DNA of 58,524 nucleotides from Flavobacteriaceae bacterium (GCA_016763715.1 JAESTG010000427.1:1-58524); one strand, 5' to 3'; counted from the stretch's first letter, positions 23,890 to 32,687 are shown. Notes: generated by a model not told the origin, from the letters alone. A program made the numbers and translations.

Positions 23890-24593
23890 CGATTGGCGGG
23901 GCCTTATTAGGCAGCTCACTATTAGGCGCAAGAGAGCAGAGAAAAGGCGCTCAATCGGCGGCAGATGCAGGAGAAAGGGCAGGGCTTGCAGGAATTGCCG
24001 AACAAAGAGCAGCGAGAGAGGCATTTGAAGCCCGTACACAGCCGTTTCTTGATCTTGGCCTCAGTGCTGGCGAGCAGCTGCAAGGCTTCCTACAAGACCC
24101 TAGTGCAGGGCTAGACCAGATCAACCCAGTAGCTTCCTTTTTGCAAGAGCAAGGGTTTAGACAGATTAGAGAAGGCGGTTCTGGTGGTGGGCGCAATGTA
24201 GACCAAGACCTATCAAGGTTTCAAACCGGTCTTACTTCAACCTTGGTTCCACAATTTCAACAGCAACGGTTCAACCAATTATTTAACGTTTTAGGCTTAG
24301 GCCAAAATGCAGCGGTAGGGCAAGGTCAGGCAGCCTTAACAACAGGCGGCAACATATCTAACTTATTAGGCAATATAGGGCAAGCTCAAGGACAGGGGGC
24401 TCAGCAAAAGGCAGCCGCCAACCAAGGGGTTATTTCTAATATTGCAGGTCTTGCTGGTTTTGGCTTTGGTGGTGGTTTTGGTGGTGCCCCCGCAGGGGGG
24501 GGGGCTCCTTCTGGTGGGTTTAACGCTTTAAACCCTAATCTATTTAATCAATCACAACAGCCTAATTTATTACAATCAACGGGGACGTTCTAA
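23874..24593 (+). CDS. DNA ejection protein, P22 gp7-like
   Basis: 239 residues, near the 229 of P22 gp7. N-terminus is Gly/Ala-rich and hydrophobic (IGGALLGSSLLGAREQRKGAQ), then a helix, SFLQEQGFRQIREGG, and a Gly/Gln/Asn-rich tail (GLAGFGFGGGFGGAPAGGG) likely to be disordered. Ejection proteins leave the head before DNA and form a path across the cell envelope. Its place before gp20-like and gp16-like genes is the main support. Confidence 0.65.
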   Translation: MGIELAIGGALLGSSLLGAREQRKGAQSAADAGERAGLAGIAEQRAAREAFEARTQPFLDLGLSAGEQLQGFLQDPSAGLDQINPVASFLQEQGFRQIREGGSGGGRNVDQDLSRFQTGLTSTLVPQFQQQRFNQLFNVLGLGQNAAVGQGQAALTTGGNISNLLGNIGQAQGQGAQQKAAANQGVISNIAGLAGFGFGGGFGGAPAGGGAPSGGFNALNPNLFNQSQQPNLLQSTGTF

Positions 24594-25699
24594 TGGCTAG
24601 ATTCAACCCATTGGCTGATTTTGCTGGCGGCAAGTCCAGCGCTTTAGGGATTAAATCTCAAGAGCAAGGCATTGCTAGAGAGGCAGCGGCAGCACCAGTA
24701 AGAAACCAACTTGCACAGATTCAATTGCAGCAAGCGCAGACGGGGCAGCGGCGAGAGGGGCAGCAATTCGATCAAGAGCAAGCTCTAAGGCGGATCAAGC
24801 TATTAAACCAGGGCGCTAAGGCTATAGGCGCTACAGATCCTTCTCAGTGGCAGCAAGCCATCCCTAGAGTAGTGCAGTTTCTAGGCGCTCAAGGCGTTGA
24901 TGCTCAAGAGCTGGCTCAAGGCGTTACGCCTGAATCCTTAACTAGCTTTATTGCCCAGACTGATGAGTTTCTAAGAGACCCTAGCAAGCTAACCTCAGCG
25001 CAAAAAGAATTCGCTAGCCTGACAGAGGGGTTCTCACCAGAAGACAAGATCAAGACTAGACGAGTAAAGGCGGGGATTGACCCTAGGGCGGTTGGGTCTG
25101 CTATTCAAACTATCTCGGCAAAAAACATGGCTGCTGATATCGCGAAGACTGAAGGCACCATTGCCGAGGGGAAAGAGTTTGGCAAATTAACAGGCTCATC
25201 TAGGGCTAAAGCTATTGATTCAGGTTTTGATAAAATACAGTCCATTAGTAAGAATATTGACAACATAAATAAAGCAATAGAAGAGATTGATGCGGGGGCA
25301 AGTACGGGCGCCATAGAAAGCCGGTTCTTTCCGTCAATTAGGGCGTCAACTGTTGCCTTAGAACAGATACAAAGTGAGTTAGCTCTTGATGTTGTCGGCG
25401 CTACCACGTTTGGAGCTTTAAGTAAGGGCGAGTTAGACCTAGCTAAAGAGGTTGCTTTGCCTACAAAGTTAGAACCTGCCGAGCTAAAAAAGTTCCTTGT
25501 CGATAAAAAATCAGCTCAAGAGAAATTAATGGCCTATTACCAAGAACAGATAGATTTTATCGACCAAGGAGGAACTAAGGCTGGGTTTTTAAGATCAAAG
25601 GAGAGGGGGGTATCGACAGGTCAAGAAGGACAAATAATGGTCGATGCCCAAGGCAACAGGGCAAGGGTATTTAAAGACGGCACTTTTGAGGAGCTATAA
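24593..25699 (+). CDS. DNA ejection protein, P22 gp20-like
   Basis: 368 residues, mostly helical and Gln/Ala-rich (RNQLAQIQLQQAQTGQRREGQQ, LRRIKLLNQGAKAIGATD). The N-terminus (MARFNPLADFAGGKSSALG) resembles those of gp20-like ejection proteins. It overlaps gp7-like by one base. The end (MVDAQGNRARVFKDGTFEEL) is a small beta hairpin. Assignment relies on order and composition. Confidence 0.6.
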   Translation: MARFNPLADFAGGKSSALGIKSQEQGIAREAAAAPVRNQLAQIQLQQAQTGQRREGQQFDQEQALRRIKLLNQGAKAIGATDPSQWQQAIPRVVQFLGAQGVDAQELAQGVTPESLTSFIAQTDEFLRDPSKLTSAQKEFASLTEGFSPEDKIKTRRVKAGIDPRAVGSAIQTISAKNMAADIAKTEGTIAEGKEFGKLTGSSRAKAIDSGFDKIQSISKNIDNINKAIEEIDAGASTGAIESRFFPSIRASTVALEQIQSELALDVVGATTFGALSKGELDLAKEVALPTKLEPAELKKFLVDKKSAQEKLMAYYQEQIDFIDQGGTKAGFLRSKERGVSTGQEGQIMVDAQGNRARVFKDGTFEEL

Positions 25700-25701
25700 A
25701 A

Positions 25702-27627
25702 ATGGCTTTTGATCTATCAACTGCTAAACCAGTAAAAAGGCGGTTTGATTTAAGCACCGCTAGCCCTGTTGTTGGTGCTATTGACTTAGAGGCGTTTGAT
25801 CCTGCAGGTGAGAGCGTTCCCAGTGGAGAGGCAAGGCCAGAATTTATAGGTTCAGGCGTTTTAGAGCCTATAGCCGCGATTGGTAGCGGTGCTTTAGCGT
25901 CGGTCGCTGGCGGTCTAGCGGGGTTAGGGGCTGAGTTAACACCAGGGGCAGAGCCAGGTGTAGGCGGTGATGTTGTAAGGCAATTTCAAGAGGCCGCTTT
26001 TCAGCCCAAAACTAGGGCGGGTCAAGAGGGGTTAGAAAATGTCGGCAATGTTATCCAAAGCATGGTAGACAGGTTTAATGTCCCCGCGTCCGGCATAGGG
26101 GCGTTATTAGAGCTAGTTAGCGGCCAAGGGCTAGATCAAGCCGTACAGACTATAGAGGGCATTCAAGCGCAAGGCGTAGGGCCTACAGTTGCAGAGCGAA
26201 CTTTTCAACAGACAGGAAGCCCGTTAGCGGCGGCTACGGCAGGCACCATACCTGATTTGGTGGGTGCAATATTAGGCACCAAGGGTGCAGGGCAAGCGCT
26301 TAAAACGCCTCAAGCCCAAGCGATAGGGCGAGAAATCCAAGCCGTTCCAGAGACAGCAAAGCAAGTAGTTGAAGGTGTGGCAGGTCTACAGAGACCGGCA
26401 ACTAGAGAGCTTGCAAGAGAGATCCAGGCAGGCACAGCAGATCCAGCGGCGGCAAGAGTTGAGCTAAAACCATTAAGGACTTTTGAGGGCGAGCCAACAG
26501 GCATAGAGCGGTTCTTTGATACTAGAGGGCCTAAGATACAAAAAGACTCTTTAGCGGCTCAAGCGGTCAAGCAAGGCTTTGATGAGGGCGTTATCCAGCC
26601 TTTAAAGCAGGCATCCAGAACGGACAAGAAGGTTATGTCTAGGATGGCTGAAGTGGCGGAAAGGATATCTAAGGATAAGCTTTTTGGTATGAAAAATAGG
26701 CCAGGTGATCTAGCTGGTGACGTGCTAATGAATAAAGTTAGGGCTGTACGTGACGCGAATAAGAGAGCTGGAAAAGCGATAGGGATTGAGGCTAGAAAGC
26801 TGAGGGGTGAGAAAGTTAATGTTGCTAATGCAGGTGATAAGTTTTTGGAAGACTTAGACGGTATTGGTATTAAGTTGGGTGATGATGGCAAGCTTGATTT
26901 TACAGGTTCAATAATAGAATTTCAGGGTGGGCCTAAAAGCACTATTAGAAATATATTTAAACGTATTGGCGATATAGAAAACCCAACAGCGCACGATGTG
27001 CATGAGCTGAAATTATTAATAGATAGTGAAGTCACCTATGGCAAGGGACTAAAAGGTCTAGCAGGAAAGGCAGAACGCATCCTAAAGGACTACAGAAACA
27101 ACCTTGATGTCATTCTTGATGAAAGCTTTACAGATTATAATAATGCTAACGTGGCTTATTCAGAAACGATTAAAGCCCTTGATGCCCTTCAAGATGTTGC
27201 TGGAAAGAAAATGAACCTTTTAGGAAAGAATGCTGATAAGTCTACAGGGACTTTAATGCGCCGCTTAATGAGTAATGCTCAGTCACGTATTAGGCTCCTT
27301 GATGCTATCGAAGACATAGAGGAAGCCGTTAAAAAGCATGGCGGCAGTGATCTATTAAGAATCGAGGGCAAAGCAGGCAAGGCTGATAATTTACAAATGC
27401 TAGTGTTATTTGCCGATGAGCTAGATAATGTTTTTGGCCCTGCTGCTAGAACATCACTTCAAGGCCAATTTGACCAAGCCCTTCAACAAGGCGTTAGGGC
27501 AGGGACCACTAAAGCAGGAGCGCTTGATCTTGGGGTAAGCATAGTAGGCAAAGGAATAGAAAAGCTTAGGCGTATTAACAAGCCAAGGGCATTCAAAGCA
27601 ATCAAAGAATTACTTAAGGAGCCCTAA
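25702..27627 (+). CDS. DNA ejection protein, P22 gp16-like
   Basis: 641 residues, close to the 609 of P22 gp16. It starts with two copies of FDLSTAxPV (MAFDLSTAKPVKRRFDLSTASPVV), has a hydrophobic Gly/Ala-rich segment (GSGALASVAGGLAGLGAEL) and a long helical C-terminal half (KVRAVRDANKRAGKAIGIEARKLRGEKV). It is the last and largest of three consecutive ejection-type genes. It ends with an overlap on the tailspike start (TAATGG). No transglycosylase active site was seen. Confidence 0.6.
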   Translation: MAFDLSTAKPVKRRFDLSTASPVVGAIDLEAFDPAGESVPSGEARPEFIGSGVLEPIAAIGSGALASVAGGLAGLGAELTPGAEPGVGGDVVRQFQEAAFQPKTRAGQEGLENVGNVIQSMVDRFNVPASGIGALLELVSGQGLDQAVQTIEGIQAQGVGPTVAERTFQQTGSPLAAATAGTIPDLVGAILGTKGAGQALKTPQAQAIGREIQAVPETAKQVVEGVAGLQRPATRELAREIQAGTADPAAARVELKPLRTFEGEPTGIERFFDTRGPKIQKDSLAAQAVKQGFDEGVIQPLKQASRTDKKVMSRMAEVAERISKDKLFGMKNRPGDLAGDVLMNKVRAVRDANKRAGKAIGIEARKLRGEKVNVANAGDKFLEDLDGIGIKLGDDGKLDFTGSIIEFQGGPKSTIRNIFKRIGDIENPTAHDVHELKLLIDSEVTYGKGLKGLAGKAERILKDYRNNLDVILDESFTDYNNANVAYSETIKALDALQDVAGKKMNLLGKNADKSTGTLMRRLMSNAQSRIRLLDAIEDIEEAVKKHGGSDLLRIEGKAGKADNLQMLVLFADELDNVFGPAARTSLQGQFDQALQQGVRAGTTKAGALDLGVSIVGKGIEKLRRINKPRAFKAIKELLKEP

Positions 27628-29804
27628 TGGCTAATCAAAAAATGAGTGAAGTCCCAAACCCTATTATCGTTGATGCAGCGGGTACGGCGGGTAGTGGGTA
27701 TGTTTTAAAAGCCTATGATGTCGGGACAACAGACTCTAAAAGTATCACTATCGATGCGGATGCAACCTCGCCTCAAACCTCTGTCACCGCTAATTCAAAT
27801 GGTGTTTGGGAGGTTTCAGGAAATGAGATAGTGCCTCACATTAACGGCGTTTATAAATGGGGTATCTTTGCTAATGCGACGGATGCTACGGCTAACACGC
27901 CTTTTTACATGGGGCCGTTTGACAGTATCCAAGGAAGTGCCTCAACTAATAATTGGTTCTTTGCTGAGAACTATTCTACTTTTGCTTTGGCTGTAGCGGC
28001 GGCGGCAGGCAAGACTTTATTTATCTCTTCTGTCATCGCGCCAGGGGCTACAGAGACCGTTGCGGGTCTTACCATTGTTATTCTAGAGGCTGGGGCGATA
28101 AACCCCACTACAGGCATTACGATCACTTTAAATTGTACTGTTCACAATTGGTCACAATCACAAACTGTCTTTGGTGGTGCGGGAACGATTGCAGGGTGGC
28201 ACAACTTAGTGTTAGGGCCAGAGGCGGGAGCAGCGTTAACTACTCCCGTATTTGCGGGTCATAACACAATGATAGGCGCGTATGCTGGGCAGAATACAAC
28301 GACCTCTAGGGATAATACTTTTATTGGTTATGAGTGTGGTAAAGCGCACATAGCGGATGCCTCAAGTTTTGGAGGGAACACGGCGGTAGGGGCTAATTGT
28401 TTTGATGTTAATACTACTGGCTACCAGAATACAGCGATAGGTAATACGGCGCTTGATGACAATGTGACAGGTAATTTCAATACAGCTGTAGGGTATGGAG
28501 CGTTACAGAAAAACCTTCTTAGCAATAATACAGCCGTTGGTATTCAAGCGCTTTATTTAGGCAATAACAATGATGACGCTACGGGTATAGGCATGTTTGC
28601 CCTGGCCAATTGTACAGCCACCACAACCAAAAATACAGCAATAGGCTTTAGTGCTGCGCTAAACTTCGGTAAGGCTTCAGACGGCTATTTAGGGGGAGAT
28701 ACTAACTTGTTTTGTGGCGCTCAAGCTGGACTTGCCTCAAGAGAAGGAAACAGAAATACATTTGTCGGTGGGGCCTCTGCTACTCACGGGGCAACCACTG
28801 ACATGACCGGGGATGATAATACCTTTGTTGGTGCGGTCTCTGGCGATCTTAATATTGTGGATGGCGATAAAAGCACTATTCTAGGCGCTTATTCTGATGT
28901 GCCTATATTGATTACAGGTCAGACCACCAGCACCACTACGGATAAGCTGGTCGATTCAACAGAGCACTTTACAACGAATGCTTACGTTGGGCTAACTGTA
29001 AAAAACTTGTCTGATACTGAGGTGACAGGAAACCATGATGGCTCAAGCGGGGCTTCTGTATTGACTGACAGCGGCGAGTCTTGGGGTGTTAATGACTTTC
29101 TAGGCAGGATTATCTATAACACGACAGACGGCTCAAGCGGTACAGTAACGGCTAATACTGGAACCACAATAACCGCAACGCTGACCGGTGGAACAGAGAA
29201 CGATTGGGACGCCTCAGATAGCTACACGTTAAGAGTCGGGAGAACGACAGTATCAGCCGTGGACTCTGCTACTACATTGTCTTTAAATCATAACATTATG
29301 ATCACTGGTGAGAATTATGAGATGTTCGATGAGAGCAGTACAGTCTCTCTTTGTGCAGGGGGTTCGTCTAACGCTCCAAAGCCACGCTTTTATTCACCTT
29401 CGGATGGATCGGCAACTATAGGGAAGTTGGGCAGTAGTGGGCGGCTTTATAAAAACTTAAGCGAATCTGTTACCACGCCAGGGGCTGCCAGCTCTTTTAT
29501 AATACAAGTCAACATACCTTCGGGGGCCAAAATTATAGGCTGTCAGTTAAAAGTAGACACTGCTTTAGGGTCAGGGGAAACGTGGTCAGCTGCTTATTCA
29601 GGAGGGTCGACTCAATCAATAGTGACGACTGGCCAGGTCATTACAGCAGGGCATATTGTTGATACCTTTTTTGATGTGAACGCGGCCACAGATATTGCAA
29701 GTGCAGAGGTTGATGTAACGATAACTAGGGACTCAGGTAATTTCACTAGCACAGGGGCCATTAGAGCTATCGTTCATTACGAGGCGTTCCAGAGTATGAG
29801 CTAA
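27627..29804 (+). CDS. Tailspike/tail fibre with head-binding-like N-terminus and NTAIG-type repeats
   Basis: 725 residues. The N-terminal 110 residues (VPNPIIVDAAG, then GVWEVSGNEIVPHINGVYKWG) resemble the head-binding domain of P22-type tailspikes, which fits the gp10-like baseplate. Residues 190-410 are a left-handed helix of 14-mer-like repeats: NTFIGY, NTAVGAN, NTAIGNTAL, NTAVGYGAL, NTAVGIQAL, NTAIGFSAA, NTFVGG, similar to the YadA-type trimeric adhesin head. The C-terminal half is beta-rich, ending VHYEAFQSMS. It binds the host surface. Its 3' end overlaps the convergent gene at 29767, with a small AGCTAA/TTAGCT hairpin at 29799-29815. Confidence 0.75.
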   Translation: MANQKMSEVPNPIIVDAAGTAGSGYVLKAYDVGTTDSKSITIDADATSPQTSVTANSNGVWEVSGNEIVPHINGVYKWGIFANATDATANTPFYMGPFDSIQGSASTNNWFFAENYSTFALAVAAAAGKTLFISSVIAPGATETVAGLTIVILEAGAINPTTGITITLNCTVHNWSQSQTVFGGAGTIAGWHNLVLGPEAGAALTTPVFAGHNTMIGAYAGQNTTTSRDNTFIGYECGKAHIADASSFGGNTAVGANCFDVNTTGYQNTAIGNTALDDNVTGNFNTAVGYGALQKNLLSNNTAVGIQALYLGNNNDDATGIGMFALANCTATTTKNTAIGFSAALNFGKASDGYLGGDTNLFCGAQAGLASREGNRNTFVGGASATHGATTDMTGDDNTFVGAVSGDLNIVDGDKSTILGAYSDVPILITGQTTSTTTDKLVDSTEHFTTNAYVGLTVKNLSDTEVTGNHDGSSGASVLTDSGESWGVNDFLGRIIYNTTDGSSGTVTANTGTTITATLTGGTENDWDASDSYTLRVGRTTVSAVDSATTLSLNHNIMITGENYEMFDESSTVSLCAGGSSNAPKPRFYSPSDGSATIGKLGSSGRLYKNLSESVTTPGAASSFIIQVNIPSGAKIIGCQLKVDTALGSGETWSAAYSGGSTQSIVTTGQVITAGHIVDTFFDVNAATDIASAEVDVTITRDSGNFTSTGAIRAIVHYEAFQSMS

Positions 29805-30027
29805 GGGTTTTAGCTTGATACAAAAGATTACCATAATACGCCTCACACTTTTGTTTAGTCACCGCCACAGCAGCATTTATTAATTTATGTTCCTCTGGCG
29901 TCATTACTTGATCGCAAACCCCCTCAATAATTAGGTGGTAGTCTTGAGTTGCTTTCAGGTTATCGCCTATGATCACGCAATTATCATGCTCGCCTAATTC
30001 TATAAAATTACCTGCGCCTATATTCAT
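29767..30027 (-). CDS. Unknown protein, last gene of the leftward operon
   Basis: 86 residues (MNIGAGNFIELGEHDNCVIIGDN at the start, then VMTPEEHKLINAAVAVTKQKCEAYYG). Acidic N-terminus and basic C-terminus (SYSGTPRNER). Its last 38 bases run antisense into the tailspike end. No family recognised. The tight convergent overlap argues that the tailspike and this operon lie in one genome rather than being joined by chance. Confidence 0.5.
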   Translation of the reverse strand: MNIGAGNFIELGEHDNCVIIGDNLKATQDYHLIIEGVCDQVMTPEEHKLINAAVAVTKQKCEAYYGNLLYQAKTLSSYSGTPRNER

Positions 30028-30036
30028 TTTTCTTCC

Positions 30037-30231
30037 TTAAAATTTATACCCAATAAAGTCACAATTAGGACATTGCACTTCTTGTTTATGTGGATTGGTC
30101 AATAAAAGAGTATTGCTCGTTTGTCTGGGGTAGACCATTTCAGTCTTACACCTATCACAGCATACCCCAGCTCTAATATCATCAGGGGAGGCGTTGCGTA
30201 TATCGCAGTTATGTTGGTTAAGTGTTTTCAT
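30037..30231 (-). CDS. Small zinc-ribbon protein
   Basis: 64 residues with CCDRCKTEM at about 24-32 and VQCPNCDFIG near 53-61: two CxxC pairs, a probable zinc ribbon, ending YKF. It starts at the ssb stop (ATGA-type overlap). Function unknown; a role with SSB or the exonuclease is possible from coupling. Confidence 0.55.
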   Translation of the reverse strand: MKTLNQHNCDIRNASPDDIRAGVCCDRCKTEMVYPRQTSNTLLLTNPHKQEVQCPNCDFIGYKF

Positions 30232-30661
30232 CAGAAAGGCAAATCCTCATCGAAGTCATCAATTTGTTTTCCATCATCCACCTGGGTTTGTGGCGGCTGG
30301 GCGCTCCTCGTTTGGGTGCTTTCCCCGCTATTGCGGCTATCCAGCATTTGCATATCTCTAACGACAATTTCAGTGGTATACCTGTCGTCACCTTTTTGGT
30401 CCTGCCATTTAGTCGTTTGCAGCTTCCCCTCAATATAAACTTTCGAGCCCTTCTTTAAATACTGGGCCATGACCTCGGCGGTACGTCTAAAGCCGACCGC
30501 TCGGTGCCACTCGGTTTTTCGTTCTTCTGACCATTTTTATCTAGCCATTGCTCGCTAGTAGCTATTGATATGTTGCACACCATATACCCATTGGGCATCG
30601 TTTTAGATTCGGGGTCGGCTCCTAACGAGCCCACTATTATTGCTTTGTTTACGCCTTTCAT
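30231..30661 (-). CDS. ssb: Single-stranded DNA-binding protein, broken by a one-base frameshift
   Basis: Two frames together make a complete SSB of 143 residues. The N-terminal part reads [45 protein letters not shown]. The rest, in the other frame, is [40 protein letters not shown] and the acidic tip DFDEDLPF that binds partner proteins. Adding one base near 30521-30526 (GGAACGAAAAACC instead of GAACGAAAAACC on the coding strand) restores the frame; 431 bases plus one is exactly 144 codons. Either a sequencing error or a recent mutation. SSB protects replication intermediates and assists the exonuclease/annealing system encoded next door. Confidence 0.88.
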
Positions 30662-30685
30662 TCTGAGTGTTCCTTTGTTATTTCT

Positions 30686-31327
30686 TCAATTTGAATAATT
30701 ACTTTCTAGTATTGTCTCTTTCGTCGTGGCTACAAGCGCCATAAACTGTTCAACCCTTGAGTCGATCATGTCAAACTCTTTTGTCATATCTGATTTGTTT
30801 AACCGATGGATATAAAGTTGCTTATCGGCAGGGAACTCAGAACAGTAGCTAATAAAATCTAACCAATCCCTGCCTGTAAATTTTAAATTGCCTATGTACT
30901 GCCATCGATAGGCAGGGTCCACATTTTGACGTTTTACTGTTGCAAAGTGGGTGGCGGCAATCACTGACTTAATCTCTACTGCACCACTATCTAATACAAG
31001 GCCATCAGGAGAACACCCAAGATCTTTTGTTGAAAAGAACCCACCATTGCCTACATCACAAAAAAACCTCTCCTCGTAAAGCATACGGGCAACGGGCTCT
31101 TGTTCGTGGCCTCTTTCGGTGTGCTCATTTGAAAACCCATTAGATTCACATTTGCCGGTTATTTGTTGCACTGCAATTTGAGCCGCTAGCCTCTTAGCAG
31201 GCTCGCCAAAAGATTTACCAAAGTTAGCCATCACTTTGCCGAGATTAGAGCTAGTCAACCGTCCACACCTCAATTGAAGCCACTCGTCAGTATTTTGCTC
31301 TATATCGTGAAACTCAAACACTGCCAC
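30686..31327 (-). CDS. YqaJ-family viral recombinase (lambda exonuclease-like)
   Basis: 213 residues, 5'-3' double-strand DNA exonuclease. Features: IEQNTDEWLQLRCGRLTSSNLGKVM near the N-terminus, HTERGHEQEPVARMLYEE around 68-85, SPDGLVLDSGAVEIKSV (107-122) with the Asp and Glu-x-Lys of the PD-(D/E)XK active site, and a conserved QYIGNLKFTGRDWLDFISY toward the end. It resects DNA ends for RecT/SSB-mediated annealing. Overlaps the 31314 gene by 14 bases; the two are usually adjacent in phages. Confidence 0.9.
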   Translation of the reverse strand: MAVFEFHDIEQNTDEWLQLRCGRLTSSNLGKVMANFGKSFGEPAKRLAAQIAVQQITGKCESNGFSNEHTERGHEQEPVARMLYEERFFCDVGNGGFFSTKDLGCSPDGLVLDSGAVEIKSVIAATHFATVKRQNVDPAYRWQYIGNLKFTGRDWLDFISYCSEFPADKQLYIHRLNKSDMTKEFDMIDSRVEQFMALVATTKETILESNYSN

Positions 31328-31829
31328 ATTCCTTTACTATCAACGCTTGATTTTCCTCGCTTATATGAGCCCTTTTTAAGACGGCCTCAAAGTCACCATC
31401 CCTTAGATAGGCATTCTTAGCATTGGTCCACATTTGCCCCTTCTCTGGCGTTATTGTTGCCTTAGATTCAGCGGGTGGCTGTGGGCTTATTCTTAGACCC
31501 TCAACAGTTTCTCTACCAAACCTCACGTTAGGGTCAACATATATCGTTACGCGCACATTGCTCCAGTCCTCAAGGAAATGGGAGCCTGTTAGATCCTTCA
31601 TAACCTTAGAGTTGTGAGCGTTTAGTATCATCGGCTTTAGTCTCTCGCCTTTACGCAGCTCTTGTTCTTCAAAGTAAGCGGTATTAAACGAGTCCTTTGT
31701 TTTGTTTGTCGCATCAGATTGCAACCCTACCCTGGATATTGTTAGCACTGTTGGCCCAACAATATCAGCACTAGATAGGTACGGCGAATTAAACGCTTTC
31801 CTGTAATGTGTTTTCTCTTCCCCTTCCAT
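31314..31829 (-). CDS. Conserved exonuclease-associated protein (recombination accessory)
   Basis: 171 residues from ATG 31829, chosen because GGGGAAGG lies just upstream; an earlier in-frame ATG at 31880 has no such site. Distinctive blocks: HYRKAFNSPYLSSADI, GPTVLTISRVGL, RLKPMILNAHNSKVMKDLTG, VTIYVDPNVRFGRETVEGLRISP, and WTNAKNAYLRDGDFEAVLKRAHIS. I recognise this as a widespread phage family usually beside a YqaJ exonuclease and of unknown function. An ssDNA-handling or accessory role is inferred only from that pairing. Confidence 0.6.
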   Translation of the reverse strand: MEGEEKTHYRKAFNSPYLSSADIVGPTVLTISRVGLQSDATNKTKDSFNTAYFEEQELRKGERLKPMILNAHNSKVMKDLTGSHFLEDWSNVRVTIYVDPNVRFGRETVEGLRISPQPPAESKATITPEKGQMWTNAKNAYLRDGDFEAVLKRAHISEENQALIVKECGSV

Positions 31830-31845
31830 AACCTTCCCCTTACTT

Positions 31846-31938
31846 TCACCAATGTTCAATTGTAGGCCCAACCACAACAATCACTAAAATTACAAATACC
31901 ATCCCAATTTTACACTTAGCATCGTATGATATTTTCAT
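31846..31938 (-). CDS. Small single-span membrane protein
   Basis: 30 residues: MKISYDAKCKIG, then GMVFVILVIVVVGPTIEHW. The ATG overlaps the stop of the upstream gene (ATGA). Hydrophobic core of about 14 residues. Function unknown. Confidence 0.4.
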   Translation of the reverse strand: MKISYDAKCKIGMVFVILVIVVVGPTIEHW

Positions 31939-32120
31939 TGTTTTAATACTTTTATGAATTCTGCCCATTTCTCTTGCTTCTCCTTTCTTTGTTGTTCCAC
32001 CTTAATAAGTGATAGCCCTTCCAAATACATTCCCATCAGCTTGCAATCAAGGTTGATTTGATGGCCCACATGTTTATTGTGGATGGCGTTTACTGTGGTC
32101 TGGGTTGGGGATACTCTCAT
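31935..32120 (-). CDS. Small unknown protein
   Basis: 61 residues: HKHVGHQINLDCKLMGMYLEGL, then a basic amphipathic helix (VEQQRKEKQEKWAEFIKVL). It overlaps the genes on both sides by four bases. Similar short helical proteins occur in phage early operons; no function known. Confidence 0.5.
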   Translation of the reverse strand: MRVSPTQTTVNAIHNKHVGHQINLDCKLMGMYLEGLSLIKVEQQRKEKQEKWAEFIKVLKQ

Positions 32121-32365
32121 TGCATTATCCTAAACGTGTCTTCCTTTTCGACGTAATCAGAAAACGTTTGTGTCAGCTTCTTAGCTAATGCGTTAGCGTT
32201 ATCTGTCGATGGTTGGTTTATGTAGTCTTGAAAATACTCAATGATCTCCAACGTAATAGACTCACCTATTAGCACCGCGATATCATCACAGTTATCGCTG
32301 CCAGGTATCCCGTCAGTCCTGTTAATCATAAAATCAATAAGTGGATTCAATTGTTTGTTTATCAT
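32117..32365 (-). CDS. Small unknown acidic protein
   Basis: 82 residues from ATG 32365, which overlaps the stop of the upstream HTH gene (ATGA); ATG 32374 is nine bases earlier. Mostly helical (LIGESITLEIIEYFQDYIN, ALAKKLTQTFSDYVEKED). No family recognised. Confidence 0.5.
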   Translation of the reverse strand: MINKQLNPLIDFMINRTDGIPGSDNCDDIAVLIGESITLEIIEYFQDYINQPSTDNANALAKKLTQTFSDYVEKEDTFRIMQ

Positions 32366-32538
32366 AATACACACACAACTACAGTTTGTTTCTTTACGAC
32401 ACGGCCATCTTCGACCCTGTATTTGTTTCTAATCCAACGCTGAACAGACTGGTACGGTCTACCAATGTCGTCTGCAAAAGCCTGTAACGCGCCTCGCTGT
32501 GTCCCATACTTTCGCTTGATGTACTCAGGTAACATCAT
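32362..32538 (-). CDS. Small helix-turn-helix protein
   Basis: 58 residues: LPEYIKRKYGTQRGALQAFADDIGRPYQSVQRWIRNKYRVEDGRVV. The stretch LQAFADDIGRPYQSVQRWIR reads as a helix-turn-helix, followed by a beta wing (YRVEDGRVVKKQTVVV), as in Cro- or YdaS-like regulators. Translation-coupled with both neighbours. It may regulate this operon. DNA target unknown. Confidence 0.5.
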   Translation of the reverse strand: MMLPEYIKRKYGTQRGALQAFADDIGRPYQSVQRWIRNKYRVEDGRVVKKQTVVVCVL

Positions 32539-32678
32539 TGCAGCGCTTCCAAATAAAATCGAATCATATTCAGCTCCACCGTTATTAGTGATTTACATTG
32601 ACGCTTCTTTAGCAGCTCTATAACTGCTGATCTAACTCTTAATGACAACTTGTGTTTCATGTATTCCACATTAAACAT
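32535..32678 (-). CDS. Small unknown basic protein
   Basis: 47 residues (MFNVEYMKHKLSLRVRSAVIELLKKRQCKSLITVELNMIRFYLEAL). Two short basic/amphipathic helices. Its stop overlaps the start of the HTH gene. No family recognised. Confidence 0.45.
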   Translation of the reverse strand: MFNVEYMKHKLSLRVRSAVIELLKKRQCKSLITVELNMIRFYLEALQ

Positions 32679-32687
32679 CCTGGTTAA

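Noticed and set aside
30121..30438. Rightward ORFs opposite ssb
   Set aside because: Antisense to a well supported SSB; protein-like features are absent.
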